Assembly: GCF_905220565.1 (NCBI RefSeq) | Contig: NC_059395.1 | Location: 10,395,289 to 10,459,288 of the forward strand | From: Melitaea cinxia | Taxonomy: Eukaryota > Arthropoda > Insecta > Lepidoptera > Nymphalidae | DNA length: 64,000 bases | Direction of reading: 5' to 3' | In this document: positions 11,001 through 23,600 of the stretch, piece after piece | How the letters are laid out: every line of letters begins with the position of its first letter | Numbering within the stretch: position 1 is the stretch's first letter | The notes under the pieces: generated by a model | Told to the model about the DNA's origin: nothing | Databases searched by the model: none | What the model saw: only the letters and a program-made list of their open reading frames with translations | Translations under genes and position numbers: made by a program

Positions 11001-13635
11001 ACATTGTGATAGAAGGACAGACAGAGGTCAGAACCAGCAGACTACTTGGTAATGATATGTTCTCAACAACATAATTTAAAAAAAAAAAATAAATAACATA
11101 AGAATATCTTGAGTTCAGAACCCTAATATACAATACAATAAAAAGTAAAACGTGTAACATAGAAATATGGGGAAATAGTTTAGATAAGTTTAATTAGTAC
11201 ATTTTATGTTACTATTTATATAACAAATTAAATATTATATATATTTACAATTCACAACTTAAGAAATAAATATTTACAGATAGTATTGATATAAATCATA
11301 TCTGTGTGGAATTGGGCAGCATTTCCCCATTGAATCGCTGTCCCGATTCTCTAGGCAAAAAATGTACGAAAAGAAAGATGGAACAAAGTGGAAAATATTT
11401 GCCTTAAGCATTACTATATATACTAATTTCTCTGTTATTTGTAGGATATTTAGTGTCATAAAATAAATTTTAAAAAGTTATAACTTACGCATCACATTGA
11501 TCACACTCGACAGTCCTCACTCTATGTTTCTGCCTCTTGTGTAGGTCGAGCAGCTGTTGCAGGGGGTAAGTACAGTTGCACTCGTCACACGGCCAGCATC
11601 CATCCTCTAACCCTTTCTCCAAAGCTCTCTCATCCTGATATATTTCTCCTGACTCTGTACCATATCATTGAAAATAGTGACATTGTTATCTAAATGCCGC
11701 AGTTTCTATAGGTGGATTTAAATTTACGATTGACAGAAGGTTTTGTAATTATCTTACCTGTCAATTTCACATTTCAACAGACTTATACACAAAATTTTTA
11801 ATGCTTCCTAGTTATATAATGAAGCGTTTAATTATTATAATTATTTTATGAGATGTGATAAGCTTAACAAAAAGGTTTACAAGCCCACATTTGTGATAAA
11901 TTAAGTTAATGGAAAAAAAAAAATTAGCATCTTTTAATTTCAGCAAAATTTGTTTGAATACCGAATGAACATCTCGATAACTAATAAAAAAATACATGCA
12001 CAATAGTATAGAAACATGCACATATTTTCCCAATACATCATGGATATTTATTTAAATAGGTATGGCAATTCGTAAGCATTTCAAAGAAATTAAAACCATA
12101 AATAAACTCTTTATAACTAATATATTTCTTTCTGAAAACAAAATTGTCATTTTTATCATACTTTGAAATGCTGTCACAAAAATACAGGCAACTCAAAATT
12201 TACTATTAAAACTAAACATATATTGAATAGCTATGAACACACGCATTGACTACTTAGAATAATAATGCAAATAATAATAAATTTTTAAAACATAATTGAA
12301 AATAAACATAATTAGCGCACACAAAATTACCTTTACCCCTTGTGTTAGAATCTTCAACATCCTTATCATCCTTACTGGTGACCACTTTCACACAGGCTGT
12401 GCTTGTTTCATCTGGCATATCACCAATCTTAAAAATTTGTAAATTTTTGTAAAATTGTGATTGTCAAATACCTCAAAATATGAAATACATGATTTTTGTT
12501 TTTGTTCCATGCAAAATTTGGAGTTTTATCAAACTTGTAAGTTAATATAATTTCAGATTTCTTATATGCCAATTTTTACTATGAATTAATTTGAAAATTT
12601 ATTGTGAACCATTTAAATGTGTCATTTAAAATTTTCAATTAAACTATTTTGAATGTATAAAAAGGCATAAATTTTTATAGGAACTTCAGTTAACGCAAGA
12701 GTTGTCTCAATCTAAACGAATTATTTCTAATAATTGCTCACTTTAACATTGTATACATTTCCTTCATCATCATCGCTATCTGAATTATCTTGAGATGTTA
12801 CTTGAACAGTAGCACCGCCTTCTATAACAGTTTTCACAACTTTGCTTTGGAACACCTGTGAATATTACTATTGATCAATGGATTCGAAACACAAATAAAT
12901 ACATTATAGATATATCAAATAGTAATATTGCTTACATTAGTCAGGGACGTGGGCCAAGTAATAATTTCCATTGGTGACCCATGCTGGAGATATTGAAGTA
13001 TGGTTTCATCTGCTTGACGGACTATTTGTTTGTACTCATAGAAAAGGTTCATAAAAAACTTACAGCGGTCACATATAAATGTTGGCATATTATCAGAAGG
13101 GTACACCTATAGAGTGAAATAGAAAATTGTATTCTTTAAGTTATTTTATGCATTTATGTTGTGTTTTTAAAAAATATAACAAACACTAGGTGGCGCTAAC
13201 TTTGTCAAAGAAACTGCTCTTCTTTGACAAAGTTGATGTGAGATTGTAAATTTTTATTGGCATCTTATCAATTTTTAATAATTCAGTACTTTAATTTTTA
13301 TCATGATCGGTTACATTACAACGTTAAATAATCTTTGTATAATCAATTTGGCGTTAGGCGCCATTACGCCATGAAGACAGAATCTTGTTACTATAGGTGG
13401 CGTCCAATTTGCAATGAATAGAACATTTAAAGCATTTTTTACATAATATATAAAAGAAAAAAACATTTTTCTATGTACATACCTCCATGGAAACGCATGA
13501 TAATATTTTTAGATTAAGATTTACAGAATTTTTTGATGTTTGGTTTCTATCATACAAACTTCTCAAAGATTCGTTTTGTGTCAGACAAAAGCGACACATT
13601 CTTACAGCACTTAACGAATTTTTTCTTTTCTCCAT
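8005..13635 (-). CDS. ZAD-type C2H2 zinc-finger protein, exons 1-10 (short form, 465 aa)
   Basis: Probable nuclear DNA-binding transcription regulator of the insect ZAD-ZNF class. Exons (minus): 13635-13483, 13106-12936, 12855-12742, 12427-12331, 11654-11489, 10783-10660, 10280-10144, 9603-9518, 9402-9291, 8242-8005. Each junction has GT/AG and phase is kept throughout. The ZAD zinc ligands are split between exon 1 (CRFC, residues 14-17) and exon 2 (CDRC), as expected of the dimerising ZAD fold. Exons 3-4 are an acidic linker (SDSDDDEG). Exon 5 opens a run of nine C2H2 fingers with C-x2-C-x12-H-x3/4-H spacing; several fingers are split by introns (for example CSICGKK at the end of exon 7, FHEKSTLQRH in exon 8). 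The ATG gives MEKRKNSLSAVRMCRFC, the usual short lead before a ZAD. The stop follows VNGTVSFN in exon 10. No orthologue name is assigned, because ZAD-ZNF genes expand lineage by lineage. Confidence 0.8.
9771..10078 (+). mobile_element. SINE with RTE tail and 9-bp target duplication
   Basis: The element 9780-10069 is flanked by ATTCTAGTC at 9771-9779 and 10070-10078. It runs from CTTCCCGTGGGTGTCGTAAG to the tail CAGCAGTGGACTGTATAGGC with ATG repeats. It lies in the intron between exons 7 and 8 of the zinc-finger gene. Confidence 0.85.
13198..13234. repeat. 15-bp perfect inverted repeat (hairpin) in intron 1
   Basis: AACTTTGTCAAAGAA (13198-13212) is followed after 7 bases by its exact reverse complement (13220-13234). 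It lies in the first intron of the zinc-finger gene and fits none of the repeat families seen here. Confidence 0.7.
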
Positions 13636-14003
13636 TTTAAACGTTTTGTTTCACAGCACCACACCTAAAACTATATTTTGCTACATAACCTATCACTAAT
13701 AACACTACCTCAAACAACTCCTATTGTATGACATTAGCGCCACAAATTATTTTGTTTGAGGACGCGTCGCTAAACTCGCCTACAAAAGTGCCACTAGTGG
13801 CGAATAGGAGAAACAAGAAACACGGTTTGACAAATTTCTACGTCACTGTGCGTCCAATATTGATTTCTTTCAACAACAGATGGTGTAATAAGTCACAAAA
13901 AATCCTACAGACAGTAGCAGCGAGACTGGACACGGACGTGCTATAATGAGGCATGGGATCCGTTTCCAGCTCAAAAAGACACTAAAATTTTTGTGATCCT
14001 TTT
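13636..14003. other. Upstream region of the zinc-finger gene
   Basis: About 370 bases without a repeat I can name. It must hold the 5' UTR and promoter of the minus-strand zinc-finger gene. No TATA box is evident at a sensible distance, as is common for ZAD-ZNF genes. Confidence 0.4.
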
Positions 14004-14181
14004 ACTGAAGTAAAACTTCTTTACGCACACTTGACTTGAGGAGTAAGTTGGTGACGAGAGCGTTACGAAAAGTGCGATCGGGCGTGGCGAACGGAGCAAG
14101 AGAGAGAGGTGCGAGCACAAATTTTTTTCTCTCTTTCTCTCATAGTCAGTTAGGTATATTCTGCAGAAGTTTTACTTCAGT
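14004..14181 (+). mobile_element. MITE with 17-bp perfect terminal inverted repeats
   Basis: It starts ACTGAAGTAAAACTTCT and ends with the exact reverse complement, with GACGAGAGCGTTACGAAA inside. Related copies are at 33516-33730, 37199-37409 (reverse) and 43655-43765 (partial). No coding capacity. Confidence 0.8.
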
Positions 14182-14389
14182 CGTCTGATCTAAGCATAGT
14201 AATTTTTAAATTTTTTACTAACATAGTTTTAAGTATTTTTACTAACACCTTACAGATCATGATGCGCTCGAAATAAGAAAATTTTATTTTATTTATTTAA
14301 AATGTTTTTATGTCATTTGTTGGAAGATAAAAATTAAAACTAAATAATCCAGGAATAATTGTACATTTTATGGAGATTTATGACATTAT

Positions 14390-14852
14390 ACCGAATTGAT
14401 GATTCTTTTTTTAATCGAAAGCTAATGCTTGTCATGTGGTCCCATTTAAATTTGATCGAGATTTGATGACCCATTTAGAGTAATCTTTGATGACATTTAT
14501 GTAACGGTACTTACTCGCGACGCCTTCTATCGGAATTCAGTAAAAATACTTTGGTTCGGGCTATCGATCAAATGATGTTACATGGGCAGATCTACTACAA
14601 TGTTGTGAAATATATTATCGACTAGAGGGCACTAGCCGTTTATTCTTCATAAATAATTTTGATGATTCTGTTTTAATCGAAAGCTGATGCTCGTCTTGTG
14701 GTCCCATTTAAATTTGATCGATTAGGTACGTACTTTTTGAGTAATCTTTGATAACGTAGTTTTACTTGACTATCTTCCGTCTACTTACGTTGTATTACTT
14801 GTCGATGAAATTGAAGTCAGTTTTTTTTTTCGTTTGCGAGCAAACACAACTA
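14390..14852 (+). repeat. ACCGACTTC-family repeat, 5'-truncated
   Basis: Contains TGTCATGTGGTCCCATTTAA, ATTGAAGTCAG and CGTTTGCGAGCAAACACAAC, the 3' part of the family, with internal rearrangement. Confidence 0.6.
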
Positions 14853-15024
14853 TTAATGTTGTTCTTAAATATTTAAGGAATTCTGAAAGTAAATGTAGGT
14901 AACTTTTTCATTATTATTGAATATTTGTTATGCTGTATTTATTTAGAACCCAACACAAATACAAATATCCTTTATTGTACAGCTAGAAACAATACATGTA
15001 AAAATAACAAAAAAAAAAGAAATG

Positions 15025-15080
15025 TATAAAAAAGCGGCCTCATCGCTAAAGAGCGATCTCTTCCAGACAACCATTGAAAA
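15025..15080 (-). repeat. Short interspersed repeat fragment
   Basis: GCGGCCTCATCGCTAAAGAG followed by CGATCTCTTCCAGACAACC matches the centre of the inverted repeat pair at 53935-54455. Confidence 0.5.
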
Positions 15081-15734
15081 AGGACACGAATAAGAATAAA
15101 GTGGCATAAAGGTATACTATAAAATAATACATGTAAACATATATAACTAAATATACACTTAAATGGGCCGATCAACTATTCTTTATACATTTTGTAAAGA
15201 TTTAAAAAAAAAAATAGTAGGTAAGTAAAAACCAAGGCGAATTTCTTTTACATTTTCTTTCCACTTTATTAGAATATTTACCAATGATCTCTGTTCATTG
15301 GTATGTTTAGTAATACCACGTAATACTATGGCCATCTTTGTTTTTATTGTAGAACTTTCAAAGGCCGTAACTTAGTGGACAGAAGTTTTAAAAACAATTT
15401 GGGGACACAGTTTGTTATTTTTTTTAAATAGTAAAATTAAACATTAAAAAACTGGAAACATGTAAATGGGTTTAAAAAGTATTATATATTGTGATATAAA
15501 ATGGAAATTAATGCGTATTCATACAATATTTTTGAATTAATGCGTTAATGAATAACTTTTTAGTTGCGAGGACAGCAATTATTTGTATGGGAACGAGATC
15601 TTGTCAACAAGTTACCGTTAAAATAATTTAAAATAATTGAATCATGATAATGAAATGCCGTTTAATATCAATGCTGTGTATTCTAAAAACTGTTTATGAT
15701 ATGAACTGTTTATGATATGATATGAAATTATATT

Positions 15735-15900
15735 GTCATCATTGGTCTTAGTCCGTCTATTGCAGACGATTTAGACGTGTTAGACAGACATTGTGTCGCC
15801 TAGGACACTCTTCAGGAAAACGCAGAGTTGCCTAAGCTCTGCGCCACCCTCTCGACCTCACTGGCTAGGCCCACAGGAACGACGAGTCGATACGTGTAAA
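15735..15900 (+). repeat. Interspersed repeat (CTATTGCAGACGATTTAGAC family)
   Basis: The stretch CTCTTCAGGAAAACGCAGAG to CTGGCTAGGCCCACAGGAAC recurs at 51650-51785 with few changes. Noncoding in this form. Confidence 0.65.
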
Positions 15901-16078
15901 AGTAAAAGTCCCATCAAAATCGGTCCAGCCGTTTCAGAGATTAGCCGGAACAAATAACAAGTCTAAAAAATGTTATATTGGTATATGTACCGTATATAGT
16001 GTATACAACCATATACATTTAGTAAAAAGCGGTTATTTCAATATTACAAACAGATCCCAATTTTATTTATATATAGCA
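15900..16078 (+). repeat. Interspersed repeat tail (CGACTTCGTCCGCGTG family)
   Basis: AAGTCCCATCAAAATCGGTC to GTTATTTCAATATTACAAAC matches the 3' part of the copy at 22336-22618. Confidence 0.65.
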
Positions 16079-16134
16079 ACTAATAGATATTATGAATATA
16101 AACGACACAGTGCAAGAGAAATATAGCACTAAAT

Positions 16135-16400
16135 CAGTAACGATATTATAGCGACTTTAAGTAATGGTTTTTCAAACGGATCTTAAATTACTCTAATGAT
16201 TGTGCACGCCTTATACTGCCGGTTAAAGAATTCCATAGTCGGGCCGCTTGGACATAAAATGAGTTAGAGTAAAAGGAAGAAGGAATTTTAAGAAGAATTT
16301 TTAAGAAGGAATTTTAAGAAGGAGGTTACTATCAGAGCGAAGAGACTGATCGTGAGAATTCGATAGTAATTTAAAGCGTTCTTTTAAGTAGCAAGGCGTC
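16135..16400 (-). pseudogene. LINE reverse transcriptase, C-terminal fragment
   Basis: The minus strand encodes SHDQSLRSDSNLLLKIP, NSFYVQAARLWNSL and SIRRAQSLE, the usual end of CR1/Jockey-type reverse transcriptase ORFs, with one stop inside. A short AAGAAGGAATTTTA duplication sits at 16275-16320. The rest of the element is missing. Confidence 0.65.
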
Positions 16401-16559
16401 GTCGGATTGAACAGTAATAAACAGATAGAGAGTGAGTATTTCTAATTATTTAATATTAACTTACGTTGAATTAAGCGTATAAGTTTAAAATTGAGATCAA
16501 AAATCCTTATTTTTTTTATATCGCTATGATTGACACATGGGCTATGATGTGAGGCCCGT

Positions 16560-16646
16560 GTCAGCAAACGCAGCGTGGGATGCCTTCCGGCGCGATAGAC
16601 CGTCGATCTATGTAAGATTGCAGGAGGAGTCTGGATGAGAATTTCG
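16560..16646 (+). pseudogene. RTE LINE fragment
   Basis: GTGGGATGCCTTCCGGCGCG to GTCTGGATGAGAATTTCGG matches the RTE ORF end at 3815-3890, with the final codons missing. Confidence 0.6.
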
Positions 16647-16854
16647 GTTTGTTATTTTGAGTTTGGCTTTACCGAATAACTATATTGTCATATAATAAAA
16701 AAAAGTACAACTACAAATATAATAAATACTTAACGATATAAACAAAAACCTTTGAATAGACAATTTAATATGAAGTTATATGGTATACCTAAAAAATACG
16801 ATAAACGTGCTACATTACACGGTGGAGCCTTTTTTATATAACTAAATCGACAAA

Positions 16855-16995
16855 GAAGCATACAGCGGACCTGATGGTAAGCGATTACTGTAGCTTATAG
16901 ACGTCTGCAACACCAGAAGCATCGCAAACGCGTTGCCAACTGACAATCTTCCTCCCCTCAGGAGCTCTGGTCACCTTACTCACCACAGGAACACG
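16855..16995 (-). repeat. Interspersed repeat (CTGATGGTAAGCGATTAC family)
   Basis: CCTGATGGTAAGCGATTACTG, GACGTCTGCAACACCAGAAG and CAGGAACACGACA match copies at 36825-36980, 53935-54035 and 54300-54455. Confidence 0.6.
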
Positions 16996-17666
16996 ACAAA
17001 GTCAATGTACTTTCCTAGTCGAGCTGCTCCAGATTATGAGCAGAATATCCCTTGGTGTGCCCTACCTCCATTATATACATACGATTATGAAATTGTAGTT
17101 TTTTAATTAAAAAATTAAGTACATTCGAATATTTACGAACAATCTTGGGCTTGCTTGACCTTAACAGAATAAAACTGAATATGCACATAAAATTCCATCC
17201 GCTATCCCAAAGCAACCGTGAATTAGGAGATGTAAAGAGTCCATTGTCCTACATCTTACTATACTGATATCGTGTTTATTAAAAAAAATTGTAGTTTTAG
17301 CGTAATCAATCATATAAAATTCTTTACCTAATTTTTTCGAAATAAGTTCGGCGAAAAGAAAATAAGTATACTGAACTCTCATTTCATTCATAAATAGATT
17401 GCAACATTTAACGTATATAATATACTTTTTTATTACAATGAATTTGTATAGCTATAACAAGTATAGTGGGAATTCATAAATTAAATCTCGGATTAAGAGT
17501 TTTATCATAAATTTACAACGATAAGATAAATAACGCAATCAAATAACAGTAATTGTAAATATATTTTAATAATGATTTATGGAGTAGTTTACTTACATAA
17601 TCATCAAACCTAGTAATAAAATTCAAATACAAATCTCAATTCAAATAAAATATATGATATTATATA

Positions 17667-20600
17667 ATGGATACCTTGTTTAAAAACACAGTTAATCTTC
17701 GAAGAAAACGGAACGCTGACTTGTAAGTACTTTTTTTCAGTTTTTCTTATCTTGTTAAAGCCTCAATTGTATTGAAAGTAATTCACAATTGATTTATATT
17801 TAACGTGCCTAAATATTCAGTGATATTTTTTATTGTTAGGTGGCGTACGAATTCTCTTATTAACTTATCGAGGCTAAGTGGAAGTAGCGAATCTTCTATT
17901 TTTGAATCAGGTTCAGATACGTCACGTAAGGTAAGACGAATAAAGACAGCGTTATAATATTTTAAAAAAGAAATTATATTATTGTGTGTAATTGTAGTCA
18001 AAGAGATCTAATCGACGTTGGAATACAATAGTGACAATCGTCCTCGTGGAAGCGAAAAGTCTTCCTTCAATAGCTGATGATGGACATTCACATAATATGT
18101 ATTGTAAATTTCGGTATGTATTTTTTTTGTGTATATTAATAATTCTTCATTCTATTTCTATATTCTGTGGTTATACTTTTCTTAAAGTTGTTTAAAATAC
18201 ATAACGTACCCTAGCTATGTAAGTACTTGCGAAAGGTAATACGTAGATAAGTAGCAAAGACGTAACGATAAGTTTATTATAATTTTAGTCCGATAACGAT
18301 TTTTTAAATATTTTCTGTTGATAATCAGGTAGTCTATAGGAAGTAGCTATTTTAAGATTTTTAAGATAATTCGTGTGTGACATAAAGATACTGTTAAAAT
18401 AGAAAAGATAGATATTTGTATATTTTATAACTTTTATCTAATATATGAAATTCTCGTGTCGCGGTGTTTGTAGTTAAACTCCTCCGAAACGGCTTGACCG
18501 ATTCTCATGAAATTTTGTGTGCATATTGGGTAGGTCTGAGAATCGAACAACATCTATTTTTCATCCCCCTAAATGTTAAGGGTAGTCCACCCCTAATTTT
18601 TTTTTAAATTGGAACGAAGTTGCTTACGGCAGGCTTGACATTTGGCTGGGCGACCGAACTGACAAAAATGTGATACTAAAACCGTAAGAAAAGTATATAA
18701 CGGAAATGACGTAATATCAGTCACACGACTATATAATATGACGTTTGTAAAACTAAAATATTACTAAGTAGTAAACTTTTTTAAAATTATTTATGTAATA
18801 CTGTCGACAAAAATAAATAAAGCCATATGTTTTTTTATTTCACTTTATAGTTTCAATTATTATTATTATTATTTTCTTTGATTTATTTGATTTTACTTTA
18901 TTTAATATTTTCTTAAATACTAAATTTCCTAAATACTTTTATGTACTTAATTAAAAACCAATCAACAAAATTAAAAAAAAAATCATGACCTAGAAAATAT
19001 ATATAAAACACACAATTTTTTTTTCAAAGTGTGTTGCTTCTATACTATCCGAAGGAACTTCGTTCCTACCTGGTGTCCCATGACACCACATAATTTTTTT
19101 TACATAAATTATTTATTTTTTATTTAATATGATTTGTCGTTGAAAAATACATACAATCCTAAATTTTCACCCTTCTACCACCAACCCCTATTTTTAAATA
19201 GCGTTTAGCGGCAAGACAACGTTTGCCGAGTCAGCTAGTAAAAGATGTAAAAAGTATAAAATGTTCTACAATTAGTATGATAGTGTTTATAACTTTAAGC
19301 TAATCTATGTATTTATTTTGATATACATTTTCATATTGTTTTTAAATTAATAAGAAACGTTTTCTCAATTATCAAATAAGGGAGCGTCCGTTAACCGCGT
19401 GGTCATATTTTAGCCCTTCTTAGATCCCTCCCTCCCCTCATGTAGCCTAACGTAGCTTTTTCTATCACCCCCCCCCCCCGCCCCGAGGGAAAGTGGTTTT
19501 TTCGCGAGATTTTCTGCTTTTTTTTGTACATTAATTAAAAAAAAAAGTTTATTTTAAAGGAATAATAATCATTTTTGCTAAACATATTCATATATTTTTT
19601 TATATTTATAAACAGTCTGACGCAAATGGTGGCTTTAGCTGCTCTTGTAAGTTATCGATTATTAGGATATCTTCCTTATATATAGCATAAACTAATGGAT
19701 CTTTTTCTTTCTTTTTGTATGAAAGTTTTTATCGGAAGAAAACTACGTAGCTTCGCTCTTACGTCCTCCGTCCCGTTACGTAGCGCAGCGTAGCATTCAA
19801 ACTTATCTTTCCCCCTCCACTCGACCAGGCTGCGTGTTTATGGAAGCTCTCTAAGCAATAATCAAACTTATTTCAAATTATTAGTTTATGCCACTTATTT
19901 ATACATAAATATTCTTTAAAGCTGTTAAATGTGAATTAACTAATCTTTCGCAAGTTAATATAATAACGATGAACAAAGAAAAAAAAAACAGTTTTTATAT
20001 TCTGTATCTAATTTTAAGGTTGGGTTCAGAAACCTTCAAATCTAAAAGTGTTCCCAGTTGTCAAAATCCGGAATGGAGGGAAAGATTTCAATTACATCTC
20101 TACGATGACTACGTTTTAAGTATATGTCTTTGGGATAAAGGGAAGATGAAAAATTCGATGGGCAGGTACGCGATAAATATTTACGCTTAAAATGAAAGTT
20201 ATCTTTATTCAGCTTCTCTGATACCACTTTATGTGGGTTCGGTACAATATATCATTTCTTGCCTTACCATTTTATTATCCGTAATCTCTGAAATATTCCA
20301 CTTTATTGTAACATTTGTGACATATTTTTCAACAATGTTTTTCTTACTTTATCACAGCCAATATATCTTTATTCATACTTAATATGTTCCATACCATCAT
20401 TTCATATATCATCATACCATCATTCCAGTCATCTAGGAATTATTAAAAAAAAAAAACAATTATGCATATGTTTTAACATAAATATAAAATCATATCTAAT
20501 CATAAAATTTATTTTAAGATTGTTCATAAAATTTATACAACAACAACATCAAAACACACGTTTATAACATTTATTCTTCTTATAAGTAAATTAAATTTTA

Positions 20601-23600
20601 TTAATCTATACTTGCATGCAAAATATTTTTTAAATATTTTTTAATTAGTATTTTCTGTACTCAAGTTGCATTTTAGACTTGTCTCCTTATGAAAAGGAAC
20701 GCACACACGAAATCTGGAGGAAACTGGACGATGGGTATGGAGCAATACATATTTCGGTAACGATGTGTGCAATAAGAGACGCTGAAATATCTTTAAAGGG
20801 GCTTGATACTCGAGAGTGTAATGAAAAACATGTGAGTATATAGTGATTATTTTGTATTTACATTGTATTTTTATAATGAAGAAAAAATGGTCTTTGTTTG
20901 ATAGTTTGCACTAAACATAAAGCAAAATGCTATTGTCGTTTATTTTTTTACAATAAAATGTAAAATTATTTTATATTTTTAATCTTGTAAATATCAGTCT
21001 TGCTTTATTTTCGTTTGATTAATACTCAAAGATCCTTTGCTCTTTTTGATGGATTTTGATGAATCTTTACTTGATAAACACTTTATAAAGACTACAGATA
21101 TACATACAAAAGACATAAAAGTCAAACCAAAATGAGAAAATCAGACAGAAGCTTAATATTCAGTAAGTAATGGAAAATTGTTTATGAAAAAATTATTTAT
21201 TTTACTTTAAGGATATGCGTTTGCTATCAAACGATTGGAATGTAGTCGGCATGTTACACGTAAACGTTATAGGCGCCAAAGGGTTTACTAACAGGCCAAA
21301 TGCGTACTGTACCTTGGAGATCGACAACGAGAGGGTCGAGACACATAGAGTTGGTGCGAGTACAGAACCCAGATGGAATAAATGTTACGTTTTGTGCGTA
21401 TAACAATAGACTTAAGTCGATAAAAAATATACATTTAAGAATTTTTGGTTTCGAGACTAGTAAACAAAATAAGTATCTATTGATGAGCGTGTTATTGCGT
21501 ATATTTTAAAGTTTTTATTTTAATTTTGGCTTTGGGTAGCTGGTAAAAAATCGGCTTCGTAATATGTTAACAGTGTTGCACAAAAAATACAATCAACTCG
21601 TTGAATTCATCAATAGGTTTTGACAAGATTTAAGAGTAATAAAAAACTTAAAAGAGTGTTGAAAATATAATTAAAATTATAGTTTTAGTACATTATTTAT
21701 TACTAAGAAATACTAAACAACTAATAATTTAGATGACTATAACTTTATATACGATTGATTTGTAAAGTTTAACACAGCACACTATAAAAATGTCCTTTAT
21801 GCCACTACCAGCCAATACTTATTTTGTCTTATTATTTAATAAAAAGGATATTTTAGAAGCATGGCTCTATCAATACAACAATGTTTTTAGTATTGTCTTA
21901 CCAATATAAATTCTTGCTGGTCTATTCGAGGTTGTCGAGGTTTATTTTTGTTAAACCTTAATTCAGGCAGTTACTTCAGGTTTAATTGAAACCCTTGTTT
22001 TACACGCCCATTTTGATTTTGCAGTAAAGTGTACGACGTGACATCTACTCTAGATCTCAAAGTGTATGACAGCTCTTTAGCCAATGCGCTGTTACCTGAG
22101 TCCATAGGAAAAGTGTCCATTCCACTTCTCAGGATAACGAATGACGCCACGCGCTGGTATGCGTTGAAAGATAGAAGTAAAAGAAACAATGCTAAAGGGA
22201 ACTGCCCAAGGATACTGCTGCGAATGCGTATGGTTTGGAATCCGGTAGGTTTTATGTAGATTTAAGCGCTGAGTTTCTTTCCAATTTTTCTCGGCCAAAT
22301 CTATATTCCGAATAGGTGGTAGCTTCATATTTATAACTAGCTGTGCCCGCGACTTCGTCCGCGTGTAATTTAACAAAAAAATTATTGTTCAGTTCGCAGA
22401 GCTATAAGGTAAATAAAACTTCTAAAATAAAAGTAACCGTGAAAGTCCCGTCAAAATCGGACCAGCCGTTTCAGAAATTTGCCGGAACAAACAGACAGAC
22501 AAAAATTGTAAAAAATGTTATCTTGGTATATGTACCGTGTATACATCAAAATGCATTTAATAAAAAGCGTTTATTTTAATATTAGAAACAGACACTCCAA
22601 TTTGATTTATTTGTATAGATAACTCATTTATTACGAAGTAATGTAAATAATAGGGTATTCTACTATGTTTGAAAAAGCACTTCAAAATGTTGTTTTTCTA
22701 ATAAAAAGCCACAAAAAATATATTTCGGCAAAATAAACACGCTTTCATGCCATAAAATTTAAATAAATTTTAAACCTTTTTTATTTCTGCGAAAACGCTA
22801 TCAGCCATTTTGGTGACGTAATATTATGTTTAAAAACAAAAGTCGTGTATGACGTATGTAAGACCGAACTCGTTCAATACGTTTTAAGTTCAATACCTTA
22901 TACATATTATTATACTCTTTGTCGTTCAATGTTAACAGCTACAAATATTTGGTGTTTTTGTGTAAAATAATGAATTACAATAGCTATCGTTGTGTGGTGT
23001 GTGTAGTGTCTAGTTGTACAAATACTAGCATTAAAAAAACTATTAAGTCTCAATTTGGCAGTAACATAAGGAATAAAACATAACCCAATACTTTCTAACA
23101 TTTTTTTTTATATTAGGTATACTGACATAAAAAAAAAAACAGTATAATATAACAAGTAATACTTACAAAGACGTTTTAACATTCCAAAATTCGGCAGAAC
23201 AGAAGTCAGGCTTACATGCAAAAAACTTTGCAACCACCATTGAACCAATTTTTGGCAGATTCGTACGATCTGCTTTTACAAAACCTTTTTGCATTTTAAT
23301 AAATAAATAGGTACAAATGAAATGCACTAACGAAAGAGCACAAGTATTACTTCTTGAAGTTAAAGTTAAATATGCTAGCTAGCTGTTTACAGCTCTAACA
23401 GAACTTTGTTTTTGTTATTGTCCGTATGACGTCATATCATGGCGGGTCGTGTTTTAGGTCACGTGATATACAGATTAAAATATACGACTTTTAATTTAAA
23501 TATAATAAAACAATAATGTGCTTTTATGATTCCAAATCAGAATATTTAAGTGTATTTTTACATAAATTTTATAATTTATTTTGCACTACTGAAAGCAGCG

